From DATDAH01 sp963845425 (GTDB lineage: Bacteria > Actinomycetota > Acidimicrobiia > Acidimicrobiales > DATDAH01), in contig CAWJSC010000016.1 of NCBI GenBank assembly GCA_963845425.1, positions 124,001 to 188,000 of the forward strand: a stretch of 64,000 nucleotides of DNA, in the 5' to 3' direction. This document shows positions 31,241 through 40,283 of this stretch, in pieces (within the stretch, counting starts at the first letter, position 1; every line of letters starts with the position of its first letter). The notes under the pieces are model-generated. The model was not told the DNA's origin. It did no database searches and saw only the letters and a program-made list of their open reading frames with translations. Position numbers and translations under genes: made by a program.

Positions 31241-33163
31241 TCACGCCGTGATCTTGTCAACTCTGATGGCGGCGGCCTTGAACTCGGCCGTTCCCGACCG
31301 CGGATCCCAGGCGTCATTGGTCAGCAGGTTGGCATCGACCAGCTCCGGGAAGTGGAAGGTGGTGAAGGTGAGGCCGGCCGGGATGTCGGGCTGGATGCGC
31401 ACCGGCATCTCCACCGCCCCCCGGGGGGAGGTGACCAGGACCCGCTCGCCGTCGACCACGCCGAGGCGCTCGGCATCGGCCGGGTTGACGTCCAGGGCCT
31501 CGCCGTAGCGGATGGGCGAGTCGAAGCCGCCCGATTGCACGCCGGTGTTGAACGAGTCCAGCGCCCGCCCGGTGGTGAGCCGGAGCGGGAACTCCTCGGA
31601 GAGCTCGTCGAGGGGGCCGGCGTGCTCGACCACGCTGAACGGGGCCGGCGCCCGGCCGCCGAGGTCCGGCTCCCACAGCCAGCCGTGCAGGAACGGGCTG
31701 CCGGGATGGTCCTCGGACGGGCACGGCCACTGCAGGCCACCCTCGGCCTCCAACCGGGCGTAGGTCATCCCCCGGTGCATGGGCGACAGCGAACGCACCT
31801 CGTCCCACAGCTGCTCGGGGGTGGGGTCGCCCCAGTCGTAGCCCATGCGCCGGGCCAGCTCGCCGATGATCTCGTGGTCGTGGCGGGCCTCTCCCGGCGG
31901 CGGCACCGCGGCCCGCACCCGCTGGACCCGCCGCTCGCTGGAGGTGACCGTGCCCTCGCACTCCGCCCAGGCCACCGACGCCGGCAGGACGACGTCGGCC
32001 AGCTCCGCGGTTCGGGTCAGGAAGATGTCCTGCACGACCAGGTGGTCCAGACCCGACAGCAGCGAACGGGCGTGCTCGACGTCGGCCTCGGAGTCGGCCG
32101 GGTTCTCACCGATGACGTAGAGGCCGCTCAGGTCCCCCCGACCCATGGCCTCGAACATGAGCGTGAGGTGCAGGCCGGGCTCGGGGTTGAGCGGCACCCC
32201 CCACGCCGCCTCGAAGCGGGCCCGGGCCTCGTCGTCGTCGACGTCCTGGAAGCCCGGGAACTTGTTGGGCAGGGCACCCATGTCCCCACCGCCCTGGACG
32301 TTGTTCTGGCCCCGCAGGGGCACCAGGCCCGAGCCCCAGCGACCGACGTGGCCGGTGAGCAGGGCCAGGTTGCAGAGGGCCACGACGTTGTCGACGGCGT
32401 TGTGGTGCTCGGTGATGCCGAGGGTCCACAGGATCTGGGCCTTGGCCGCGGTGGCGTAGGCCCGGGCCATCTCCCCGATGGCCGCGGCCGGCACCCCGGT
32501 CAGCGCCTCGGCCCGCTCGAGGGTGTACGGCTCGACCGCGGCGGCGTAGGCGGCGAAGCCCTGGGTCGAGTGGGCGATGAAGGCATCGTCGGTCAGGCCC
32601 GCGGCGATGATCTCCCGCCCGAGGGCGTTGGCCAGGGCGATGTCGGAGCCGACCTCGATGCCCAGCCACACATCGGCGAACTTGGCCGACGACGTGCGCC
32701 GCGGGTCCACGCAGTACATCCGGGCGCCGTTCTCGATGCCCCGGAGCACGTGGTGGAAGTAGATGGGGTGGGCCTCACGGGCGTTGGAGCCCCACAGGAG
32801 GGCGACGTCGGCCTCCTCCACCTCCTCGTAGGAACAGGTCCCACCACCGGCACCGAAGACTGTCGCCAGACCGACGACGGAGGGTGCGTGTCAGGTTCTG
32901 TTGCAGGAGTCGATGTAGTTGGAGCCCAGGACGGTGCGAGCGAACTTCTGGGCCGCGAAGTTCACCTCGTTGGTGGCCTTGGAGCAGCTGAAGAGGCCGA
33001 TACCGGTCGGGCCCTTGGTGTCGAGGACCCGGCGGAACCCCTCGGTGGCCCGGTCCAGGGCCTCCTCCCAGGTCGCCGGGCGCAAGTCCCCACCCTCCCG
33101 GACCAACGGCCGCTCGAGGCGCGCACCGGTGGCTCGGCGGTCTCGGCGGTTGCGGCCCGGCAT
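31241..33163 (-). CDS. selenocysteine-containing formate dehydrogenase catalytic subunit (Fe4S4-less)
   Basis: The catalytic subunit, read through one in-frame TGA at 32893-32891 as selenocysteine (U91). The 640-residue product runs from ATG 33163 to TGA 31241. Around U91 the sequence is DSCNRTUHAPSVVGLATVFG, and CNRT-U-HAPS is the formate dehydrogenase active-site context in which U (or C) ligates Mo/W and the next His is catalytic. Both halves are strongly conserved: bis-MGD-binding segments such as GLFSCSKATNE (57-67) before, and GHVGRWGSGLVPLRGQNNVQ and the MGD-binding C-terminal domain (LRLTTGR, GERVLVTSPRG) after. The N-terminal Fe4S4 domain is missing and is encoded 1.8 kb further on in the same operon (28632-29480). 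fdhD lies 10 bases upstream. Without reading the TGA as Sec it would appear as two broken genes. Confidence 0.92.
32862..32893 (-). promoter_or_regulatory. bacterial SECIS-like element after the selenocysteine TGA
   Basis: On the minus strand, 12 bases after the TGA (32893-32891) comes a stem GTCGTC/GGCGAC (positions 32878-32873 and 32867-32862) with the 5-base loop GGTCT. A loop containing GGTC and this spacing both match the E. coli fdhF SECIS, to which SelB binds. The stem has six pairs, one of them G-U. The structure is read by eye only; it agrees with the protein context. Confidence 0.75.
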
Positions 33164-33173
33164 CGTCCTGAGG

Positions 33174-33971
33174 CTACGCCAACCGCTCGGGGGCGTAGAG
33201 GTTGAGCTGGCCGTCGCGGGCGAAGCCCGCCAGCTGCAGCCCCGCGGCGCGAGCGGTGTCCACCGCCAGGGCGGACGGGGCGCTGACCGCCACGACCGCG
33301 GCGAACCCCGCCGCCCAGGCCTTCTGCACGATCTCGAAGCTGGCCCGGCCACTGACGAAGAGCCCGAGCCCGGTGGCCGGCAGGGCCCCCTCCAGGAACA
33401 GGTGGCCCACCACTTTGTCCACGGCGTTGTGGCGTCCGATGTCCTCCCGCACGAGCAGGGGTGTCCCCTCCCGGTCGAAGGCGGCGGCGGCGTGCACGGC
33501 CCCGGTGGCGGCGAAGAGCTCCTGGTCCACCGCCGCCTTCGCCGCGGCCTGGAGCAGGAGGCCGGGCGTGAACGGCTCGGTGGCCGGCAGGGGCGAGAGT
33601 TGCTCGGACAGCTCGTCCAGCGAGGTCGAGCCGCACAGCCCGCAGCTGGAGGTGGTGGTGGTCAGCCGGGACGTGGGGGTCGGGGCCCGGCCGCCGGTCT
33701 CCACCGAGACGGCGTTGAACTCGGTGTCGACGGCCGAGCCCGTCCCGCAGTAGCGACAGCGAAGGACCGGTGCCCCGCCCAGGAGGCCGTCGGTGAAGCA
33801 GAGTCCCACGGCCAACTCGAAGTCATGGCCCGGGGTGCGCATGGTGGTGGCCACCAGGGTCCCGTCCAGGTCGACGGCGAGTGGCTCCTCGACGATCAAG
33901 GCGTCGGGCGTCCGGGCCAACGCACCGTCCCGGAAACGGTGGGTCAGCGTCGTCACCGTGCGACCCCTCAT
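33174..33971 (-). CDS. fdhD: formate dehydrogenase accessory sulfurtransferase FdhD
   Basis: A 265-residue protein that transfers sulfur from IscS to the molybdenum cofactor of formate dehydrogenase. The catalytic pair is in SSCGLCG (C110 and C113), followed by the predicted bis-MGD-binding domain (REDIGRHNAVDKVVG, LFVSGRASFEIVQKA). ATG at 33971 begins RGRTVTTLTHRFRDG; two earlier in-frame sites would add a Val/Gly-rich stretch without homology. It ends 10 bases before the catalytic subunit, which needs it, so the order fdhD-fdhA-NuoEF-FeS forms one operon on the minus strand. Confidence 0.93.
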   Translation of the reverse strand: MRGRTVTTLTHRFRDGALARTPDALIVEEPLAVDLDGTLVATTMRTPGHDFELAVGLCFTDGLLGGAPVLRCRYCGTGSAVDTEFNAVSVETGGRAPTPTSRLTTTTSSCGLCGSTSLDELSEQLSPLPATEPFTPGLLLQAAAKAAVDQELFAATGAVHAAAAFDREGTPLLVREDIGRHNAVDKVVGHLFLEGALPATGLGLFVSGRASFEIVQKAWAAGFAAVVAVSAPSALAVDTARAAGLQLAGFARDGQLNLYAPERLA

Positions 33972-34023
33972 CGAGCCGAGGGTACCCACCGCCCCGACCA
34001 CACGGCCCGGCCCGGGGGCGCGT

Positions 34024-34500
34024 TCAGGCCCGGGTCAACGTCGCCGCCAGGTGATGGGTCATGGGCTGGCCGACCGCCGCCATCGCCAGCGAGTACGTCA
34101 GGTCGTCGCGTGCGACCCGGAAGGTCCGCTCGACCGCGGTCACCTCCTTGGCCGTCGCGGTGGCCGCCACCGTCGTGCTGACCAGTTCGATCACCCCGTC
34201 GGCCACCGTGCCCTCGCCCAGCTCGGCGTGGCCCGTCGGATGGCTGATGACCACCTCGAGACGCCCGTCGGGCTGAGGCCGCCAGAAGCCCATCTCGGTG
34301 TGCAGGGGCGCCCCGTCGTCGAGGTCGGTCGTCTGCTGGCTGTAGAGCAACACCGGCTTGCCCCCGTGCCAGAACCGGGTCGTCTCCCGGTACCGGAAGT
34401 CCCGGATGTCGGTCGGATACGACCCTTCGCCCTCCCCCACCCACTCCCCCAGCAGGAAGGCCAGTGGTTCGAGCAAGGGATGCAGCGCAGGTCCGGTCAC
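34024..34500 (-). CDS. nitrobindin-like heme-binding beta-barrel protein
   Basis: A 158-residue protein of the nitrobindin/THAP4-like (DUF1794, FABP-like) family. The first signature is LGEWVGEGEGSYPT (the GxWxGxG pattern), and the C-terminus has HHLAATLTR, where the His can ligate heme. Nitrobindins bind ferric heme and convert peroxynitrite or bind NO. Two His residues (MTHHLA) are present at the expected place. GTG at 34500 gives the family's normal length; an earlier in-frame start adds an Arg-rich run. It lies 52 bases after (downstream of) the terminator-like hairpin of groEL and in the same direction as fdhD, which follows. Confidence 0.87.
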   Translation of the reverse strand: MTGPALHPLLEPLAFLLGEWVGEGEGSYPTDIRDFRYRETTRFWHGGKPVLLYSQQTTDLDDGAPLHTEMGFWRPQPDGRLEVVISHPTGHAELGEGTVADGVIELVSTTVAATATAKEVTAVERTFRVARDDLTYSLAMAAVGQPMTHHLAATLTRA

Positions 34501-34527
34501 GACGCCGAACCTAGGCCGAAAACGACA

Positions 34528-34559
34528 GCGACCTGCCGACGTCACCGCCGACAGGTCGC
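34528..34559 (-). terminator. probable terminator of groEL
   Basis: An 8-base inverted repeat (GCGACCTG at 34528-34535 and CAGGTCGC at 34552-34559) follows groEL on the minus strand and is succeeded by a short T-tract (TGTCGTTTTC). The 16-base loop is long, so efficiency is uncertain. Confidence 0.5.
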
Positions 34560-34629
34560 CATCTTCAAACTCGAGCTGGGGTCCCGGAGGACCCGCGACC
34601 CCGGCAGGGGGCCGCGCCGAGAGGCGCCG

Positions 34630-36258
<1,629 letters not shown>

Positions 36259-36288
36259 TCGGGTGGTCCTCCCTTTGAGGATGTTGCG

Positions 36289-36315
36289 TTAGCACTCTCG
36301 CATCGAGACTGCTAA
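36289..36315 (-). promoter_or_regulatory. CIRCE element (HrcA-binding operator)
   Basis: TTAGCACTC, a 9-base spacer, and GACTGCTAA form the 9-9-9 inverted repeat of CIRCE, with one mismatch (GAC in place of GAG in the right arm). It begins 31 bases upstream of the groEL ATG. The heat-shock repressor HrcA should bind here. Confidence 0.93.
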
Positions 36316-36379
36316 CAGCAAACCACGGCGACACCCGGAATCGCAACACGGGCCGCCGGGAAATCTGGCGGGCGGGACC

Positions 36380-36769
36380 TCAGAGCTCGATGCGCTCCTG
36401 GGTCAGGAGGACGTGGTCGACCGCGGCCCGGACGCTCTCGGCGTCCACCGGCTTCACCAGTTGGGCCTCGGCGTGCAGGAGCATGGCCTCGGCCGCGGCG
36501 GCGGGGTCGTCCGGAGGGGCCAGGGCCACGATGGCCGGGTGCGGGCCGGGGACCTCGTCGCGCAGCGTGCGCAGGAGGGCGATGCCGCGGTACCCCTCGC
36601 TCACGTCGAGCACCACGACGTCGGGATGACGGGTACGGAGCATGCCCACGGCGTCGCGGACCGAGCCGGCGTCGGCGACCACGTAGCCGGCCGCCGCCAG
36701 GGTGACCCCGAGCTGGGCCCTGAGCCGCAGGTCGCCGTCGGCAACGAGTACCCGACCGATTCCCCTCAT
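36380..36769 (-). CDS. stand-alone response-regulator receiver domain
   Basis: A 129-residue CheY-like receiver protein. The acidic pocket is ADGD (11-14), the phospho-acceptor is in VVVLDVSEG (Asp about 55), and the conserved Lys is in LVKPVD near residue 110. There is no output domain. ATG at 36769 begins MRGIGRVLVADGD. It could act as an adaptor or phosphate sink; no histidine kinase is adjacent. It is separated from groEL by the CIRCE region and follows a 374-base intergenic stretch that is filled with a tandem repeat. Confidence 0.82.
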   Translation of the reverse strand: MRGIGRVLVADGDLRLRAQLGVTLAAAGYVVADAGSVRDAVGMLRTRHPDVVVLDVSEGYRGIALLRTLRDEVPGPHPAIVALAPPDDPAAAAEAMLLHAEAQLVKPVDAESVRAAVDHVLLTQERIEL

Positions 36770-37143
36770 GCTCTCGGTTTCGACCCCGGAAGGCCCCGGG
36801 TTGACAGGAATGGGCCGAACGGCCCAGTTACATCTTGCCGGACTCCGTCCGGCCGGCGTCGCCGTCGTGGAACGACCACCCCGCTGCTCCGCTCCGCTGC
36901 GCAGCCCTACTACGCCGTCCGGCCGGCGTCGCCGTCGTGGAACGACCACCACCGCTGCTCCGCTCCGCTACGCAGCCCTACTACGCCGTCCGGCCGGCGT
37001 CGCCGTCGTGGAACGCCCCACCGGCTGCTCCGCTCCGCTACGCAGCGCCACGACGCCGTCCGGCCGGCGTCGCCGTCGTGGAACGACCACCCCGCTGCTC
37101 CGCTCCGCTGCGCAGCCGGACTACGCCTGGCGGAGTGCGTCAG
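36770..37143. repeat. intergenic stretch with tandem repeat, family B copy 1 (4 x about 70 bp)
   Basis: No gene is supported in this 374-base gap. It contains four direct copies of a roughly 70-base unit beginning CCGTCCGGCCGGCG at 36845, 36915, 36986 and 37056, ending near 37125. Each unit has a core CGCCGTCGTGGAACG followed by GCTGCTCCGCTCCGCT and CGCAGC. The period is 70-71 bases and the copies are nearly identical, so the array is recent. Single units of the same family occur at 42026-42079 and 46559-46612. Open frames across the array are Arg/Pro-rich in every phase and are not coding. Confidence 0.85.
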
Positions 37144-37419
37144 TTATCCCCCAGCCACGGCGGGGACGATGCTGACGGTCTCGCCGTCGGGCACCGGGGT
37201 GGCCAGGCCGCCCAGGAAGCGGACGTCGTCGTCGGCCACGAACACGTTGACGAATCGACGCAGCTTGCCGTCCTCGTCGAGCAGGCGGTCCTGGAAGCCC
37301 GGGTGGGCCTCCTCGAGGGCGTCGAGCACCTCGACGAGGGTGGCTCCCTCGACCGCGACGGTCGACTCGCCCCCGGTCAGGGTCCGGAGGGTGGTGGGCA
37401 CGCGGACGGTGACGCTCAT
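37144..37419 (-). CDS. MoaD/ThiS-family ubiquitin-like sulfur carrier
   Basis: A 91-residue beta-grasp protein ending in the diagnostic Gly-Gly (VPAVAGG), where E1-like enzymes add adenylate and then thiocarboxylate. The fold order matches MoaD: VTVRVPTTLRTL, a helix EVLDALEEAHPGFQDRL, then RRFVNVFVADDDVRFLGG and a final strand DGETVSIVP. It overlaps the stop of the threonine synthase-like gene by 4 bases (ATGA), so the two are translationally linked. This pair recurs in actinobacteria as I recall, which suggests a sulfur-transfer or thiocarboxylate step used with a PLP enzyme, as CysO with CysM. The real partner is not proven. Confidence 0.87.
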   Translation of the reverse strand: MSVTVRVPTTLRTLTGGESTVAVEGATLVEVLDALEEAHPGFQDRLLDEDGKLRRFVNVFVADDDVRFLGGLATPVPDGETVSIVPAVAGG

Positions 37420-38537
37420 CGGATCTCCTCTTCCACGGCGTCCCGCAGGGCCGCCAACGACGGGTCGATCGTAACGGCGACCCCCGCGGCGGCCACCGGA
37501 GCCGCGGGCCAACGGGGTGGCCCGCCCGTGAGGACCACGATGGTGCGATCGGCGGGGTCGAACACGCCTGTCGCCACCGCGTCACGGGCGGCCGCCACCG
37601 CCACGGCCGACGCCAGGTCGACGGCGAGGCCGGTGTGGTCGGCGACCAGGGCGACGATCTCGTCGAGGTCGTCCTCGATCACGGCCAGCACCGCCCCGCC
37701 GGAGGCCCGGGCCGCGGCGAGGACGTCGGGCCCGTCGGGTGGGTCCCCCATCGCCAGCACCTCGACCCGGGTGGCGGCGCGCACGGGCGGCACCTCGTCG
37801 GCCCCCGCGGCCCAGGCCGCGGCCACGGGCGCGCAGCCACTCGGCTGACCCACCACGAGGCGGGGCCGGACCCCCGCGGCGGCGAAGGCCCGGACGCACT
37901 GGTACGCCAGCGCGCCGGAGGCCATGGGCAGCACGACCTGCGCCGGCGGCGGGCCCTGGCCGGAGACCTCGACCGCCACCGTGCCCGCCCCGGCGCCGTA
38001 CCAGGGCCGGAGGTTGCCGTTCACCCACCCCCAGTGACCGAGCTCCTCGGAGCCCTCCGTGGCCACGCGGTTGGCGGCGTCGTAGTCCCCGCGCACGACC
38101 ACCACCGTCGCCCCGTGGGCCACGAGGGCCTCCCGCTCGTCGCCGGCCAGCCCCTGGGGCACGACCACCACCGACCGCAGGCCGGCCTCGGCGGCGCCGA
38201 CGGCTACCGCCCGGGCGAGGTTGCCGGTGGACGAGCAGGCGAGGACCGTCGCGCCGATCTCACGGGCCCGGGTCGCGGTGGCGGCCACCACCCGGTCCTT
38301 GAACGATCCGGTCGGGTTGGCCGTCTCGTCCTTGAGCCAGAGGTCACCCAGGCCCAGGGCGACACCGAGTCCGGGGGCCGCCGCCAGCGGCGTCGGCGGA
38401 CGGCTGATCGGCGGCGGGGCCACCACGAGGTCGAGCGGACCGAAGCAGCGGTCGCAGTACTGGACGCCGAGGGGCCGGGTCTCGTGACCACAGGCTCGGC
38501 AGGCCAGGAGGGGTCCGGGGTCCGCCACGACCCCCAT
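37416..38537 (-). CDS. threonine synthase-like PLP enzyme with N-terminal zinc ribbon
   Basis: A 373-residue fold-type II PLP enzyme of the threonine synthase family. The N-terminus has a zinc ribbon (C13, C16, C28, C31: CRAC and CDRC). The PLP lysine is K80 in NPTGSFKDR, and phosphate-binding Gly-rich and SSTGN-like segments (CSSTGNLARAVAVG) follow. Threonine synthase makes threonine from phosphohomoserine. The paired MoaD/ThiS-like gene (4-base overlap) raises the possibility that it uses a protein thiocarboxylate as nucleophile instead, as CysM does with CysO. Start is uncertain: ATG at 38537 (used) or 38567, the latter nearly touching the divergent gpgS gene. Confidence 0.8.
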   Translation of the reverse strand: MGVVADPGPLLACRACGHETRPLGVQYCDRCFGPLDLVVAPPPISRPPTPLAAAPGLGVALGLGDLWLKDETANPTGSFKDRVVAATATRAREIGATVLACSSTGNLARAVAVGAAEAGLRSVVVVPQGLAGDEREALVAHGATVVVVRGDYDAANRVATEGSEELGHWGWVNGNLRPWYGAGAGTVAVEVSGQGPPPAQVVLPMASGALAYQCVRAFAAAGVRPRLVVGQPSGCAPVAAAWAAGADEVPPVRAATRVEVLAMGDPPDGPDVLAAARASGGAVLAVIEDDLDEIVALVADHTGLAVDLASAVAVAAARDAVATGVFDPADRTIVVLTGGPPRWPAAPVAAAGVAVTIDPSLAALRDAVEEEIR

Positions 38538-38569
38538 TCTCGGCGGGTTGGCCGTACCGTGCGACATCG

Positions 38570-39466
38570 ATGGCTGCGGTGCGCACCTTCCACCACGCCC
38601 GCTTCGCCGCCGATGACCTGGTTGCGGCGAAGGGGAGCCGGCAGATCTCGCTGTGCCTGCCCGCCCGGAACGAGGCCGCGACCGTGGGTGCGATCGTCGC
38701 CGCCGTGCATCGGACCCTGGTCCTCGAGGCCCCGCTGGTCGACGAGATCCTCGTGCTCGACGACCACTCGACCGACGCCACGGCGGAGGTGGCGGCCGAC
38801 GCGGGGGCACGGGTCGTGGCTGCGGCCGACGTGGCCCCGGAGTTCGGTGCCGAGCCGGGCAAGGGCCAAGCGCTGTGGAAGACCGTGCTGGCCAGCACCG
38901 GCGACCTCATCGTGTGGTGCGACGCCGACCTGCGGGCCTTCGACCCCGCGTTCGTGACCGGCTTGGTCGGACCGCTGCTGACCGAGCCCGACGTCCAGTT
39001 CGTGAAGGGCTTCTACGAGCGGCCCGAAGCCGGGGGCCAGCCCGGCGGGGGTCGGGTCACCGAGCTGCTGGCCCGTCCGGCCCTCGCCCTGTTGCACCCC
39101 GCCCTGGCCGCCATGGTCCAGCCCCTGTCCGGCGAGTACGCGGCCCGGCGCTCCCTCGTGGAGGGCCTCCCGTTCGTGGAGGGCTACGGGGTGGACGTCG
39201 GGCTCCTGCTCGACGCCGTCGCCGCCGTCGGTGTCCGGGGCCTGGCCCAGGTCGACCTCGGGTCCCGCGTCCACCGCAACCGGAGCCTGACCGAGCTCTC
39301 GGTCCAGGCCACCGAGGTGCTGCACACCATCCTCGACCGGGCCGGTGTGGCCGACCTGCCCGACACCGTCGTGCTCGACCGACCCGCCGCCGGGCCCGCC
39401 CGGGTCCGCATCGGCGAGCGGCCCGCTCCTCGCACCCTGGACACGTACCGGCGCCGCACCGCCTGA
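38570..39466 (+). CDS. gpgS: glucosyl-3-phosphoglycerate synthase
   Basis: A 298-residue GT81/GT2-like enzyme that joins glucose from UDP-glucose (or a related donor) to 3-phosphoglycerate, the first step to glucosylglycerate and methylglucose polysaccharides. Family marks include ISLCLPARNEAATVG, the metal motif WCDADL, the conserved block FVKGFYERPE, then RVTELLARP and QPLSGEYAARR, and PFVEGYGVDVGLL. The length is normal. No gpgP phosphatase lies nearby. It diverges from the threonine synthase-like gene with only about 30 bases between them. Glucosylglycerate is a compatible solute and fits with otsA/otsB later in the window. Confidence 0.92.
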   Translation: MAAVRTFHHARFAADDLVAAKGSRQISLCLPARNEAATVGAIVAAVHRTLVLEAPLVDEILVLDDHSTDATAEVAADAGARVVAAADVAPEFGAEPGKGQALWKTVLASTGDLIVWCDADLRAFDPAFVTGLVGPLLTEPDVQFVKGFYERPEAGGQPGGGRVTELLARPALALLHPALAAMVQPLSGEYAARRSLVEGLPFVEGYGVDVGLLLDAVAAVGVRGLAQVDLGSRVHRNRSLTELSVQATEVLHTILDRAGVADLPDTVVLDRPAAGPARVRIGERPAPRTLDTYRRRTA

Positions 39467-39500
39467 GGCCGGCTCGTGCGCAGGCCACTAGAAACGGGCC

Positions 39501-40280
39501 ATGAGCACGACGGATCTCTTCTCCCTCGACGGGCGCACCGCGGTCGTGACCGGCGGCACCAGCGGCATCGGACGAATGGTCGCCGACGGCCTGGTCGACG
39601 CCGGGGCCAAGGTCTACGTGGCCTCCCGCAAGGCGGACGCCTGTGCGCGGGTGGCCGCCGAACTCTCCGAGCGCGGCACCGCGGTCGGCATCCCGGCCGA
39701 CCTCGCGACCGAGGCGGGGTGCCGGGCGCTGGCCGCGGCCGTGGCGGAGCGGGAGGACGCCGTCCACGTGCTGGTGAACAACGCCGGCGCCACGTGGGGG
39801 GCGCCCCTGGAGGAGTACCCGGACAGCGCCTTCGACAAGCTCTGGGCCGTCAACGTCAAGGGCGTCTTCCACCTCACCCGGGCCCTGCTCCCCCAGCTCC
39901 GGGCCGCGGCGACCGAGGAGGACCCGGCCCGAGTGGTGAACATCGGTTCGATTGACGGCATCCGGGTCCCGGTGATGGAGTCCTACGCCTACTCGGCCAC
40001 CAAGGCGGCGGTGCACATGCTGACCCGGCACCTGGCCGCCAACCTGGCCGCCGAGCACATCACGGTGAACGCCGTGGCCCCCGGCCCCTTCGACAGCAGG
40101 ATGATGGCCTTCGTGCTCGACGACCCGGCCGGGCGCGAGGCCGTGTCCGGCTCGGTCCCCCTGGGCCGGGTGGGGCGCCCCGACGACATGGCCGGGACGG
40201 TGGTCTTCCTGGCTTCGAGGGCGGGCGCCTACCTGACCGGTGCCGTCATCCCCGTCGACGGGGGTACCAGCTCGCGGTGA
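39501..40280 (+). CDS. SDR family oxidoreductase
   Basis: A 259-residue classical SDR with TGGTSGIG (17-24), NNAG (93-96), S150 (IGSID), and Y164/K168 (YSATK). The C-terminal block PDDMAGTVVFLASRAGAYLTGAVIPVDGG is typical of 3-oxoacyl-ACP/glucose-dehydrogenase-like SDRs. The substrate is not readable; gluconate 5-dehydrogenase- or 2-deoxy-gluconate dehydrogenase-like members share this pattern. It follows gpgS by 34 bases in the same direction and converges with an amidase (3-base gap). Confidence 0.9.
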   Translation: MSTTDLFSLDGRTAVVTGGTSGIGRMVADGLVDAGAKVYVASRKADACARVAAELSERGTAVGIPADLATEAGCRALAAAVAEREDAVHVLVNNAGATWGAPLEEYPDSAFDKLWAVNVKGVFHLTRALLPQLRAAATEEDPARVVNIGSIDGIRVPVMESYAYSATKAAVHMLTRHLAANLAAEHITVNAVAPGPFDSRMMAFVLDDPAGREAVSGSVPLGRVGRPDDMAGTVVFLASRAGAYLTGAVIPVDGGTSSR

Positions 40281-40283
40281 CCC

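Noticed and set aside
32891..32893. TGA in the formate dehydrogenase gene as a nonsense mutation
   Set aside because: The codon sits at the exact Sec/Cys position, both sides are conserved, and a SECIS-like stem follows at normal distance.
36845..37125. The 70-bp tandem array as a CRISPR
   Set aside because: Units are direct copies with no unique spacers, the period is too long with no spacer-repeat split, and no cas gene is present.
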